A stretch of DNA of 64,000 bases, from contig CM119264.1 in the NCBI GenBank assembly GCA_051294375.1, forward strand, positions 129,846 through 193,845, written 5' to 3'. The position numbers and the translations under genes are program-made. Source of the stretch: Paraspadella gotoi. Its lineage: Eukaryota; Chaetognatha. The notes beneath the pieces are model-generated. The model worked only from the letters and a program-made list of their open reading frames with translations, was not told the DNA's origin and did no database searches. Position 1 is the stretch's first letter; the number at the start of each line of letters is the position of its first letter. Below, one piece after another: positions 1 to 10,614 of this stretch.

Positions 1-52
1 ACAATACAAGAGTAAACAAGAAACGTAATTTTGGGTACATTGGTCATTTGTT
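1..52 (+). repeat. Direct repeat, first copy (pairs with 4925-4981)
   Basis: The first 52 bases recur with small indels at 4925-4981, including the shared string GGGTACATTGGTCATTTGTT. Sequence after base 52 and after 4981 is unrelated, so this is the right-hand end of a homologous block whose left part lies before the window. Nature unknown; it could be the end of another 4.9-kb-spaced duplication. Confidence 0.7.
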
Positions 53-528
53 ATCTTCTCTCTTTGCCCCCGAGAATTCACAGCTCAAACATTTCCCAGC
101 TCCCAACTGCGATAAACCAATTCACACTTAAATTAAATCGCCAGTAAATATCACATCCATTCTCGGTCGAATCGCTTGTAAACAAGCAAAGAGGAGAAGC
201 ATCAAGCTGCTTGGTCCATCTGTCGCAAACGAGACCTCAAATTTGATTGTGTGTGAAAAGTAAAGAAAGACGGCAATCAAAAAAGCAAAGACCATCTGTT
301 TGTTTCTGGCACCGCCTGGCGTCTCGAAGGAGAGTGGAGAAAATAAATTATGAATTAAAACGATTGATAAAATAACAGAAAATAAATGAAATGTGTTATG
401 ATTTATAAGATGATATAAGTTGGTGCCCTTGGTATTTTTTTTGCGTTATGCATCACAAAATATTTGATGTTGAAGTCAGAAATGTATTTTTGCTTTCTCT
501 CTTAAATCTTTGTGGCGAAAATTTTTTT
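53..528. other. AT-rich sequence without recognisable gene
   Basis: No credible open frame, splice-flanked exon or repeat pairing was seen here. The segment ends at the TA dinucleotide that serves as the left target-site duplication of the Tc1 element. Confidence 0.5.
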
Positions 529-530
529 TA

Positions 531-1481
531 CAGATCTGCTCAAAAAAAGTTTAAACATTGAACCCCTACTATCTGCTTGTTTGTCGTCCTATTAATTAAA
601 TTTTGGGTTCATATGAAAGCTAATGACGAGGTTTTTAAGCTAAATATTATAGTAAGAGTGCTAAAATAAAAAAAAGGATCGAAATTTTGTCTTACAAAGT
701 TTATTTTTGCGAAAAAAAATTTCTTATCCATCTTTATTTTGTGTTTTTTATGTTTTTTTACTATGGAAACTTCTAAACAGCTTAACCCCAAAAAGAAAGC
801 TGCAATTGTTGAGCTTTGGAAGGCGGGTTTGTCAAGATATAGGATCGCCAAACAGTTGCATTTCTCTCTTAAAGCCCTCTGCAGAGTTGTCAACAAATTT
901 GAAGCAACTGGAAACCTTGGACGAGCTGTTGGAAGCAAGTGGCCTTGCATGTCCAGTTTGTCCACAAAGAGCAAGGACGATGACCTGGAAAGTCTTGCAA
1001 TTCAAGACCGTAAGACTTCTGCAAGCCAGTTGAGAAAAAGATGGAGAGAAGAAGAATTGTTGCCAGTCATTTAACAGTGAATGGGCGGCATTTCATAGAG
1101 GATAGAGCTCCTGGATACAAAGTCAAAGCCCCCCAAAAATTTCATGAGAAAAACGGGATGGAAATGCTCAAAGGTTAGCCCGGAAATTCGACTGTCTGCA
1201 ACATCATCGAAAATATCTGGTCAAGAATGAAAAGGGACATTTTTCATTACAATGCAATGACAGTCGACAATATCAATTTTAAAACACATTTGGGGGAGCT
1301 GAGCCCTTCATATTTGCCCAGCCTTTACGACTCTTTCCTTTGTCTCATGTAAACCGTGCGAGAAGCCAATAGTGGTCCGACAATGTATTAACTAACTGAG
1401 TCTTGAAAAGTATTATTTTACTTCAAATAACGAAATAAAATGCTTTTATCATAACTATTAAACTTTTTTTGAGCAGATCTG
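531..1481 (+). mobile_element. Tc1/mariner-family element, internally deleted
   Basis: Both ends carry a perfect 24-bp terminal inverted repeat (531-554 and 1458-1481) beginning CAGATCTGCTCAAAAAA. The element is flanked by TA at 529-530 and 1482-1483, the target duplication expected of this superfamily. At 951 bp it is much shorter than the usual 1.3-1.7 kb. The interior still encodes the start and end of a transposase but lacks the middle, so it cannot move by itself; it could only be mobilised by a transposase supplied elsewhere. The right end also lies inside the inverted repeat described at 1205-1976. Confidence 0.9.
763..1372 (+). pseudogene. Tc1-like transposase remnant
   Basis: The frame starting METSKQLNPKKKAAIVELW encodes a paired-type helix-turn-helix (AGLSRYRIAKQL) typical of the DNA-binding domain of Tc1 transposases. 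It stops at 1072-1074. The reading shifts frame through a segment containing GYKVKAPQ. Sequence from about 1175 then reads PGNSTVCNIIENIW followed by SRMKRDI, the counterpart of the family's WPGNSPDLNPIENLW block with its final catalytic Glu. The region with the first two catalytic Asp residues is absent, and a stop lies just before the last block. Frameshift, stop and deletion make it a pseudogene. The ATG at 763 is preferred because the helix-turn-helix follows it at the usual spacing. Confidence 0.85.
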
Positions 1482-1662
1482 TACATCAGACTACCACTTC
1501 CGTTATGTTCTGCTCTCTCTCTCTCTCTCCTCTTCATCATATCTCTCTCATCTCCCTCCATGAGCCTCTCTTCTCTCATCATCTCTCCGCTCCCTCTCAG
1601 TCCTCTCTCTCTAAATCTCTCTCTCTCTCTAAAATATACATCTCTTTTAAATCTCTCTCTCC

Positions 1663-1696
<34 letters not shown>

Positions 1697-1976
1697 TCAC
1701 TCTCTCATCTCTTGCTCTAAATTCTCTTCTCTCTCCGCTCTAAATCTCTCTCTCTCTCTCTCTCGCTCCTTTCCTCTCTCTCCCTCTCTCTCTCCCTCTC
1801 TCTCTCCCTCCTCTCTTCCTCCCTCCCTCTCACTCTCTATCTCTCTCCAATCCCGATTCCATTCAGTCTTCGCATTTTGGGAATTCAGTCAAAAAAAATG
1901 GTTGCGCTCGTTCGTGGCAACATTAAAGACACCATTGATAGACATGGGATAGACAAAGGATAGACAAGTTATTTGC
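1205..1976 (+). repeat. Left arm of a large imperfect inverted repeat
   Basis: Reads in reverse complement at 2708-3508. Shared parts are the Tc1 3' end, the 24 bases just outside it (CATCAGACTACCACTTCCGT), a CT array at 1502-1846, and a unique stretch around 1850-1976 with TCGTTCGTGGCAACAT. The arms differ by many substitutions and indels. The arm ends exactly at an N gap, so the join between arms is not established. Confidence 0.8.
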
Positions 1977-2001
1977 NNNNNNNNNNNNNNNNNNNNNNNN
2001 N
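1977..2001. other. Assembly gap of 25 N
   Basis: Exactly 25 N. It lies at the inner edge of the left arm of the inverted repeat, so the palindrome centre is unresolved. Confidence 0.99.
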
Positions 2002-2707
2002 GGAGAGAGAAAGAGAGAGAGAAAAGAGATAAGAAGGAGAAGGGAAGACAGAGAGAGAGAGAGAGAGAGAGAGAAGGAGAGAGAAGAGAGAGAGCGAGAG
2101 AGAGAGAGAGAAGAGAGAGAGAGAAAGAAGGAAAGAAATAGAAGGAGAGAAGAAGGTTAGAAGAGAAGAGGGAGATAAGTTGGTGAAAAGAAATCACCAT
2201 CGATTTGTTTTCGTGTGGATAATCGAGCTGAAATCCAGAATAAAGCCGACCAGTAGCGAAGGCGAGAGGGGAGAGAAGATGGAAGAGAGACGAGAGAAGG
2301 ATGAGAGAGAGAGAGAGAGAGAGATGAGTAGAGACACAGAGAGTGACGATGAGAGAGAGAGAAGAGGAGAGAAGAGGATGTTCCCATTAAATTGTTTCAA
2401 TTCTTTGACTCAATCTTGAGATTTGACCTTCGACAGACCAACACACCACAAAACGACCTCACACACAAGAATGGGAATGATTTTTTTTTTCTTTTCACCA
2501 AATGACTTCAAACTTTAGAGAGTTGAGTGATGACGAATTACGTCCATCTCTCTCTCTTCTCTCTCTTTCTCTCTCTCTCCTCTCGATCTCCTCTCATCTC
2601 TCCTCTCTCTCTCGTCTCTCTCTCTCTCGTCTCTCCTCGTGTCACAGTAATTTCGACCCTGCATGATTTTAGTTTCCTTTACAATGCACGCAATCACTAT
2701 AACAACA
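2002..2707. repeat. GA/CT-rich loop of the first inverted repeat
   Basis: Contains GA arrays at about 2002-2178 and 2262-2380 and a CT array at about 2541-2636, separated by short non-repetitive spacers. The open frames here are dipeptide runs (RE, LS) read from the arrays and are not genes. Confidence 0.8.
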
Positions 2708-3508
2708 GCTAGCAAATAACTTGTCTTATTCCTTTGTCTTCCATGTTCTATCCAATTGGTAATGGTGTCTTTAGATGTTGCCACGAACGACGCGCAACCA
2801 TTTTTTTTTATTGAAACTGATTCGCCCAAATATGGCGAAGACTGAATGGAACGGGAATTGGAGAGAGATAGAGAGTGAGAGGGAGGGAGGGAAAGGAGGG
2901 AGAGAGAGAAGGGAGAGAGAGAGGGAGACGAGAGGAAAGTGGAGAGAGACGAGAAGACGAGAGAGAGAAAATTTTAGAGCGGAGAGAGATAAAACAAGAA
3001 GTGAGAAGAGAAGAGAAGAGAAAGAGTTTAGAGCAAGAGATGATTATAAAGAAGATAGATGAGAGAGAGAGAGGTAGGAGAGAGGAAAGAGAGATATTTG
3101 GAGGTAACGAGATTGAGAGAGGATAGGGAGAATGTAGAGAGGAGGCTCATGAGAATGAGAGAGATATGATGAAGAGGAGAGAAATGAGAGAGATGAGAGA
3201 GGAGAGAGGCAGATACATAACGGACAGTGGTAGTCTGATGTATCAGATCTGCTCAAAAAGTTTAATAGTTATGAATAAAAAGCATTTTTATTTTCGATTA
3301 TTTGTAGGAAAATATACTTTTCAAGGACCACTATTACTGTCGATCCCTATTGCTCTCCGCACGGTTGTACATGAGACAAAGGAAAGATGCGTAAAGGCTT
3401 TGGGCAAATATGATGGAGGCTTCAGCTCACCAAATGTGTTTTAGAAATTGATATTGTCGACTTTGTCATTGCTACTTGTAATATGGTCGTGTCCTTGTTT
3501 TTTCATTC
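2708..3508 (-). repeat. Right arm of the first inverted repeat
   Basis: Reverse-complement partner of 1205-1976, carrying in mirror order the unique stretch (2708-2862), a GA array (2862-3205), the Tc1 flank CAGTGGTAGTCTGATGTA and a Tc1 3' end. An extra T separates the flank from the inverted repeat of the transposon, unlike the left arm. Confidence 0.8.
3244..3508 (-). mobile_element. Truncated Tc1 element, 3' end only
   Basis: Starts with the same terminal repeat (CAGATCTGCTCAAAAAG). On the minus strand it retains about 265 bp of the 3' part, including the region equivalent to the transposase C-terminus (the block matching GTCGACAATATCAATTT). Homology stops near 3508 in a CT-rich stretch. 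It is probably a mirror copy of the left arm and not an independent insertion. Confidence 0.8.
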
Positions 3509-3860
3509 TTTCTCTTTCTCTATCTCTCTCTATATTTTTTCTTTTGGTCCTTATTTTTATCTGATAATAAATTCTGACTAATTTATCTAATCTTATTTAT
3601 CATTAAAAAATATTATTCAATTATTACTAAATTCAGCAACCTGGCTCTTATCCACATATCAACCATAGAAAAAGACTCTTTTTCTCGCATTTACTTCGCA
3701 AATGAACTATGGTTAAGCGATGTTAACCGAAATATATGGCTAAAATAAAAATAATATGCGTTTTCCTCATAAAACGATGTTAATCACAAATATTATGTAC
3801 TAATACCGTATATACGATAACTCTCAAGCAAGAAAAGTAACTAATGAAGTAGCTCGGCTC
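3509..3860. other. AT-rich sequence without recognisable gene
   Basis: No exon-like segment or repeat partner was found. The open frames running through it come from the neighbouring GA arrays. Confidence 0.5.
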
Positions 3861-3867
3861 AGTTGAA

Positions 3868-3902
3868 AAGAAAGAGAGAGATAGAGTGTGAGATGGAACG
3901 GA

Positions 3903-3947
<45 letters not shown>

Positions 3948-4098
3948 AGAGAGAAGAGAGAGAGACGATGGAGGGTAGAGGACGGTTTCATAGTTATTAT
4001 GATTATAAAAACATTTTCTATTCCGCTCCCCAAGCCGTAGGTTTTCGTCATTGAGTTTAAAAAAGATTGCAGGGCTTTGTATAAAAAGACTGGAAAGG

Positions 4099-4171
<73 letters not shown>

Positions 4172-4793
4172 AGAGAAGAGAGAGAGTGAGAAGAGAGAAG
4201 AGCGACAAATTTGTTATGTTAATGAGAGAGCATGTGAAGAGAGAGAAACAAAGAGAAGCTAGGAAAGTTAGAGGAGAGAGGAGAGAAGAGGAGAGAGAGA
4301 GAGAGGAAAGAGAGAGAGAGAGAGAGTAAGAGAGATGCAGATTGAGAGGAGAGGAATAGCCTTCCTAAGAATGGATTTCCTCTCTGCCCCCCTTCAAGCG
4401 GTAGAAAAAAAAACACTTCTTTCAATTTCAAAAAAGCACGCCAGTTAATTATACGCGGGCGAGTGGAAATATGGAAAGAGAGAGAGAGAGAGAGGATGGA
4501 GAGAGATGGCAGAGAACGAGAGAAGAGAGAGAGGAGAGAGTGAGAGAGGAGACGAGAGAGAGAGAGAGAGAGAGAGAGGCCGGGGGGAATAATGGATAGA
4601 ATCCTCTGATGCTTGTCGCTTTTTGTTTTTCCTCGTCGTCCAGTTCGTCGTTCACTTTTTATTGATTTCAATTTTTTTTTAGTTTTCACTGTGGATTATT
4701 TCTCCTCTTCTCTTCTCTCTCTCTCTCTCTCTCTCTCTTTTCTCTCTCCTTTCTCTCTCTCTTCTCTCTTCTCTCTCCTCTCCTTCTCTCTCT

Positions 4794-4834
<41 letters not shown>

Positions 4835-4840
4835 ACTTTT
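3868..4840. repeat. Cluster of GA arrays then CT array
   Basis: GA tracts at about 3868-3968, 4098-4345 and 4475-4579 are followed by a CT tract at 4703-4831, so the purine-rich strand switches within the cluster. Spacers (for example 3990-4080 and 4350-4460) show no gene. Open frames here are Arg-Glu or Ser-Leu runs. Confidence 0.9.
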
Positions 4841-4924
4841 TTTTTAGACGTTGAAAAATTGATTCTTTTCACGTTAAAACGCAGAGGAACAAGATAAAGT
4901 TGAATGGATAAATTTAGGAATAAA

Positions 4925-4981
4925 CAATAAACAAGAGATAAAAACAAGAAACGTAATTTTTGGGTACATTGGTCATTTGTT
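4925..4981 (+). repeat. Direct repeat, second copy (pairs with 1-52)
   Basis: Same sequence as the start of the window with small indels, in direct orientation. Sequence after 4981 diverges from that after base 52. Confidence 0.7.
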
Positions 4982-5097
4982 TTTTGACATCCCTCATTTG
5001 CATATTACCATTATTATTGTTTCAAGAATAGTAATGTGTTTTACTAATTCTTTGCTTTTATTTCTGGGTCATAATGTGATTATACAATTGTACATAT

Positions 5098-5169
5098 CCA
5101 TTCATTTAATAAATAAGCTATCTTGCCCCTGACTTTGTGCAGGCTTTGGTGGTTTAAGGCCGCCATCAT
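5098..5169 (+). repeat. Dispersed short repeat S, copy 1
   Basis: Consensus TTTAATAAATAAGCTAT followed by CTTGCCCCTGACTTTG and GGCTTTGGTGGTTTAAGGCC, then CCATCA. Six copies occur in the window in otherwise unrelated surroundings (also 13211, 28257, 31184 minus, 45062, 55223). I do not recognise the family; it could be the conserved tail of a SINE or LINE. Confidence 0.65.
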
Positions 5170-5940
5170 TCTTAAAATATAAGGTCCCTGAAAGCTTTCA
5201 ATCAACTCTCTCACAGTCTCGTTTATTCACTCCCAGTGTACCTGTCTTCCCTATTAATGAAGTGGAATAATATTTTAAAGAATTTTTCAATTGTTATATA
5301 TAATACATATACGTAGAGAGAGAGAGGCAAAGAGAGAGACATTTTCCTGTTTGACTTCACTGAAAAACTCTTCCGAGCGAAAAAGAAAATCATCTCTTAA
5401 CTTAATCGAAACTTAAAAGAAAAATGCTGACACTTGGAAAGACGTCGTCGTCATAGTCGTCGTCGTCGTTGTCTTTCTCCTCTTTTTACAACTTTCTCAT
5501 CTGAGTTAATCACTCTATCATCACTAAGTGTGAGTTTACGAATGTGGGAATGTGTGGGCATAGTACTCTCTGTGTGAGTCTAATTATGTGTTCAAGGTTG
5601 TTAACGTAGATGAGTGTGTGTTGATGAGAGAGAGAGAGAGAGAGGAAAGAGTAAGAGAAGAGAAAAAAGATAGTAAAAAGAAAAGCAAAGGAAAGGAAGA
5701 CCCAGGGATAAAACGGAAAGAGAAAATTAGTTTTCGATGGAGAAACTGGGCTTCACCACTAGCGAGGGAGAGACAGAAAGATAGAAAGACAGAAAAATGG
5801 AAAGACAGAGATTTCAACATGAAACCAAAATGGATTTTATTCTTAGAAAGTCACAAGCAAAGACAGTGTCAGAATTTGAGGCAGAATGAATCAGTACAAA
5901 AATAGCAAGTATTTATACAGAGCAATCGGATCATCGATAC
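5170..5940. other. No recognisable gene; short GA and TCG tracts
   Basis: Contains GA runs near 5316-5340 and 5625-5652 and a TCG run at 5444-5475. The frame from 5588 is a lysine/arginine-rich read-through of purine-rich sequence with no domain. Confidence 0.5.
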
Positions 5941-5944
5941 GGTT

Positions 5945-6485
5945 TTCACAATGGCATGAAGCCAATCTTGTGAATGTTTCGTCCAATGAGAGATGGAATC
6001 CGGATTCCGGGGGTTTCTACCCGAGTCGCGGATCCGATTCCATTTTCGGTTTTGATTGACTAATAGACCCCGGGATTGATCCCAAACGGGAAGCGTTTGG
6101 ACGGCCGTAAACCGCCTTGGGGGCCTGGAGAACTTAAAGCCTGGTTCCAAGCCCAGGACCCGTTCCATGGCTGCTATAGGGGCTAAAAGAAGTTGAGGAT
6201 AGTTCAGAATAAGGACGTTTTGGATAAGTAGTATTTGTGTCTCTTTCTCCCTACTCGATTTCCGAGAGTTTTGCGAGGCACGTTTTAGTTTTCGATTGAA
6301 TTCTCACCAAAATTGTTCGCCCGGAGAAACTTCGTTCTTACGAGTCTCCGAGGGATTGTTCGAATAAGTCAATAAACGTTTTAAATATTCGATATCTACT
6401 TTTATCTCGTGCGACTCAAGTTAGTACATTTCGTTACGTGCGAATCAACGACGTTGGTCTCCGAGGGCGTGACGTCTAAAATACC
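5945..6485. mobile_element. GC-richer retroelement-like segment (possible LTR/SINE relic)
   Basis: Base composition jumps above its AT-rich surroundings. The stretch 6090-6175 (GGGGGCCTGGAGAAC, GCCTGGTTCCAAG, GTTCCATGGCTGC) resembles the body of the SINE seen at 10390-10611 and 15391-15586, and GGGATTGATCCC at 6073 resembles its B box. From 6180 to 6485 it looks LTR-like, with CTCCGAGG repeated and AATAAA near 6370, but no paired LTR, TG...CA ends or target duplication could be fixed. Classification is tentative. Confidence 0.3.
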
Positions 6486-6795
6486 TTCACAATCTTCACA
6501 AAAGTTCACAAAAGTTCAGAAAAGTTCACATAGTACTCTTCAATCCACTTTGCGCTTTATTCTCAGAATTGTCTATTCATAATAACAAATATCTCAAAAT
6601 AATTAACATTTTTTCAAAACATTTATTCTTCATCTTCTATATTCCTTATCGCATGCATTAATTATTAAAAATCGGACGACAATTTTCAGGCAAAAAATAT
6701 ATAATCAAGATTTTTCCCATTTTCACAAACTTTTTTAAAGCGAATATGTTTTACGTGCAACCAATATCTCACCTCATGTTCTCTTTCTATTTCTT

Positions 6796-6911
6796 ATGAG
6801 GAGAGAGAGAAGAGGAGAGAGGAAGAGAGAGAGGAGAGCTGAGGGGAGAGACGATCGAGGAATAGCTGAGCCGAGATGTCAGCAGAAGGAGAGAGAGACA
6901 GAGAGAGATGA

Positions 6912-6974
<63 letters not shown>

Positions 6975-7030
6975 ATAGTTCGGTCTTGTAAGTTTCTGAC
7001 TTTATTGCTGCTCTCTGGTTTTTGTTTCCT

Positions 7031-7117
<87 letters not shown>

Positions 7118-7121
7118 CTTT
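6796..7121. repeat. GA array (6796-6972) facing CT array (7034-7121)
   Basis: Nearly pure GA dinucleotides are followed after about 60 bp by nearly pure CT dinucleotides, so the two arrays are complementary and could pair as a long hairpin. Confidence 0.9.
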
Positions 7122-8061
7122 CAATTCTAGATTCACTTCCCTCTTTTTCTTATTTTTGATAAGACGTATACTATCTAGGAAAAAAGTATATAACGTTTTT
7201 AATAAAGGATATCTACTCGAAAACTTGTTTTATTTAAAAGAAATCAGAATGTTTCCGGATCTACATTAAATTTCTTTTCAGTAGGTTTCTTCCATTTTTT
7301 TGTAGGTCAAATCGTTTAGAAGTTACAGGCCAAAAAAAATTGTTACTTCAAATAAAAAATGTCGAAAAAATTCAAATTTAGTTTTCCTTTATTTTTGGTA
7401 TTTAATTTTTTGTTTTTATTTCAAATAGAGTTAGTTTTTTATTTTTTAATTTTGCAATGCTAAAGGCCTTGCACCTCTTTTTGGTTCAAAAAAGTGCTAT
7501 TATACCTTTTAAAAAAGAGGGAAAGACATGCAACATCAACATCGGGTCTGAAAAGAATTGCGTTAAAGATGTGGAAAAACATTTCACTCTCATACCTCAA
7601 TTTGCTGTATGAGAGCATGCCCAAACAAATGCAGGCAGTAGTCGAAGCCGAGGAAGGGCATAATAAATATTGAGAATGTTTACCCATATTTTGTATACTT
7701 TTTATCGAATAAATGAATTATGTTATACACTTTTTTCCTAGATAGTACTATGCCTCTCTGTATTTTTATTATTTTTTTCTATCGTTTTTCTTAATATACG
7801 CCTTACCATCATTTCATTTCTTACTTATCCAGAGTCTTATTTCAGGGATAAAATTTTTGGAATCTGCTTAATCTGAATTTTTTTATAAATACCTTATAAT
7901 TCAAAAAAAATAAAATGGCTTTAAATGTGAGTCAAACTAACGGGCGAATTCTAAAAATACTTCCAAATAAGGTAAAGTTTTGCGACTGGCGTTTAACGAG
8001 AGAGCAAAACAATTTCTTAGCGGGCATTGGAATTTTTAAAGACGTTCGCTGGGGAAAAAAG

Positions 8062-8266
8062 AGCGCTAAGTGGGCCGAAGAGTGCAACCCGCAACTTTTT
8101 AAATCCTTTCTCGCAGCCATGGAACACTTAGAACAAGTTCTGTGCATGGAACCTTGTTTGAGGGTTTTCCAGGCCCTGAAGGGTAGGTACAGCTTGGGAT
8201 CGATCCCGGTACCTGATGGTCATGAGCTGATGGTATTACTCCATGAGCCACCGGATCACGACTGAG
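8062..8266 (-). mobile_element. tRNA-derived SINE-like element
   Basis: Read on the minus strand it begins CAGTCGTGATCCGGTGGCTC. The A-box-like TGGCTCATGGAG and the B-box-like GGGATCGATCCC are spaced as in a tRNA promoter. The body contains GGCCTGGAAAACCC and CCATGGCTGCGAG and the tail is CACTTAGCGCT. The same head or tail recurs at 10390 (plus, its mirror copy), 15391, 20371, 44340 and 54495. The tRNA identity of the head is not clear from sequence alone. Confidence 0.7.
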
Positions 8267-8461
8267 GTTTTTGTGCTTAAAGGCGGGGTGAAAATAATAA
8301 AACTTTATAAAATTAAAATTTAGCGTATAGAACATGAAAACAAAAACCAATAAAAATATTTTGGTAAATTTATTTTTTATTTTTATACAATAGTAATATT
8401 TTTATATTGCAATAAGTATATAATAGTTAAAATTTCAAAATTAAAATGTTTAAATTTTAAG

Positions 8462-8679
8462 ATCGGATTTGGATTCCTTGCAAAAAGTTGATATAAGAAA
8501 GTAAAAAAAAGTTTTCATTAAGTTGCTCAAAAATGTAAAAAACTATATTTAAGACACCGATTTTAAATTTCAAGCTTAAAAATATAGTTTTTTTTATAAT
8601 TTTAACCGACTTAATGACATATTTTTTGAAAAAGATTGATATTTTCTTTTATCAACTTTTATTGAAGAATCTGAATCAG
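8462..8679. mobile_element. Foldback MITE, copy 1
   Basis: Imperfect palindrome over most of its length. The left end GATTTGGATTCCTTG with AAAAAGTTGATA is mirrored at the right by TATCAACTTTTATTG with AAGAATCTGAATC, and an inner pair mirrors ACTATATTTAA with AATATAGTTTTTT. Related copies lie at 15834-16060, 17225-17474 and 21990-22222. No coding capacity. It lies in a segment present in only one arm of the inverted repeat, as expected for an insertion. Confidence 0.65.
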
Positions 8680-8889
8680 TTCTCAGAATTTAAAAAAAAA
8701 ACATTTATAAATTTTGATATTATATAAGAGTAGGGTTTTTTTATTTCTTAGGTTACTAAAATGAAAATGTCATTTGGCTAAAATTTTCATTATCACAAAA
8801 ATTGTCATATCACAGTTTTGATACAAAGTAAATCTCCTTTGTCCGCGATTTCACCGGAGGATGTGAACCTCAGCTCAGTGACGTTTAGC

Positions 8890-8892
<3 letters not shown>

Positions 8893-8971
<79 letters not shown>
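8893..8971. repeat. CT dinucleotide array
   Basis: Uninterrupted CT run of about 80 bp. It is mirrored by the GA run at 10134-10225 in the opposite arm of the inverted repeat. Confidence 0.95.
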
Positions 8972-8974
<3 letters not shown>

Positions 8975-9264
8975 GTTTTCACAATTCGACGCTAAGCGTC
9001 GGAACGGAGAAGAGAGAAATAAATCCTGTCTTTTGCTTTTTTCTCTTTTCTGCTCTCTCTCCTTCACTTCCTCTCCCTCTCCGTCCCTCTCTCCCTCTCA
9101 CTTTGTCCCTCCCTCTCTTCTTCCCTCTCTCCCTCTCGCTCTCTCCCTCCCTCTCTCCTCATCCCTCTCTCCTCTACCACTTTGTGATTTAATCAATGTG
9201 GATTACGACAACATTCGGCGTTTCTATGGAAACGAAAGCAAACAACCGGGCGAGAAATTCGGCT

Positions 9265-9300
<36 letters not shown>

Positions 9301-9325
9301 NNNNNNNNNNNNNNNNNNNNNNNNN
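9301..9325. other. Assembly gap of 25 N
   Basis: Exactly 25 N, inside a GA run close to the centre of the second inverted repeat. Confidence 0.99.
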
Positions 9326-9359
9326 TCAGGCCTTTTCTTGTGGAATGAGAGAGAGAGAG

Positions 9360-9416
<57 letters not shown>

Positions 9417-9770
9417 AGAGAGCTAGAGCAGAGAGAGACAGAGAATGATAGGAGAAAGAAAGAAAGAAAGAAAAAAAGGAAAGAAAAAATATAAAGAAAC
9501 GAAGGGAAAAGTAAAGAAAAGAAAAAGACAAAGAAACGAAAAGAAAAGAAAAGAAAAGAAAAGAAAAGAAATGAAAAGAAGAGGAGAAATAGCAAGCACA
9601 CATTGCAAAGCAAGCAGCGGTTGTTGCCAAATCGTCCAAGCACAAAGGAATATGCAAAGACCCCTGAAAACCGGATGCCTTGTTCCCGCCCCCTCTCTCT
9701 CTCTCTCATTCTTCTCTCCTCTCTTCTTTCTCTTCTCTCATCTCTCCTCTCTCCTCTCTCTCTCCCAGCC
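9326..9770. repeat. Loop of second inverted repeat: GA, AAAGA and CT tracts
   Basis: GA array to about 9440, AAAGA-type purine tract 9445-9575, a short unique spacer (9590-9690), then a CT-rich tract. Lysine- and arginine-rich frames here are repeat read-through. Confidence 0.8.
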
Positions 9771-10133
9771 GATTTCTCCACCGGTTGTTTGCTTTCGTTT
9801 CACAATAGAACCGCGCGAATGTTGTCGTAATCCACATTGATTAAATCACAAAGTGGTAGCTGGAGAGAAGGGAGATGAAAAGATGAGGAGAGAGAGGATG
9901 GGAGACGAGCGGAGAGGAGAGAGGGGAGAGAGAGGGAGGACAGTGAGATATGAAGTGAGGGAGGGGATAGAGAGGGGATGGACGTGGGGGATATGGAGCG
10001 AAAGCTTAGAGGAAGGAATCGCGTGAATAAAGAAAGGGAGAATGTGAGAGAGAGCAGAAAAGAGAAAAAGCAAAAAGACAGGATTTATTTCTCTCTTCTC
10101 CGTTCCGACGCTTAGCGTCGCAATTGTGAAAAC

Positions 10134-10199
<66 letters not shown>

Positions 10200-10389
10200 C
10201 GAGAGAAGAGAGAAAAGAGAGACGCTAAACGTCAGTGAGCTGAGGTTCACATCCTCCGGTGAAATCGCGGGACAAAGGAGATTTACTTTGTATCAAAACT
10301 GTGATATGAAAATTTTTTGTGATAAGAAATTTTAGGCCAAATGACATTTTTTTTTTTATTTTCCACCCGGCGCTATAAGCACAAAAACC

Positions 10390-10611
10390 TCAGTCGTGAT
10401 CCGGTGGCCATGGAAGTAATACCATCGCTCATGACCATAGGTACCGGTCAGATCCCGAGCTTACCCCTACCTCTTTTGTCAGGGCCTGGAACAACCCTCA
10501 ACAAGGTTTCCAAATGCACAGAACTTGTTCTCAGTGTTCCATGGCTGTGGCGAGACAGGATTTAAAAAAAAAGTGCGGATAGCACTCTTCGGCCACTTAG
10601 CGCCTTATTCT
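10390..10611 (+). mobile_element. tRNA-derived SINE-like element (mirror copy)
   Basis: Same element as at 8062-8266, seen here on the plus strand with small differences. The head is CAGTCGTGATCCGGTGGCCA and the body AGGGCCTGGAACAACCC. The tail is GCACTCTTCGGCCACTTAGC. Its position at the equivalent place in the other arm shows it predates the inverted duplication. Confidence 0.7.
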
Positions 10612-10614
10612 CAT

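Larger units (their letters stand above)
7105..9285 (+). repeat. Left arm of the second large inverted repeat
   Basis: Matches 9771-12935 in reverse complement, in the same order: CT end and CAATTCTAGATTCACTTCCC (7121), AAGACGTATACTAT (7161), the segment starting ATGGCTTTAAATGTGAGTCA (7915), a SINE, and GATTTAATCAATGTGGATTA (9187). About 440 bp at 8315-8755, holding a foldback MITE, has no partner in the right arm. The frame at 7915-8265 is not accepted as a gene because it runs from the arm into the SINE and its mirror copy is frameshifted. Confidence 0.8.

Noticed and set aside
7915-8265. 116-codon frame starting MALNVSQTNGRILK
   Set aside because: The mirror copy at 11958-12155 is frameshifted within 15 codons, and the 3' half is SINE sequence.
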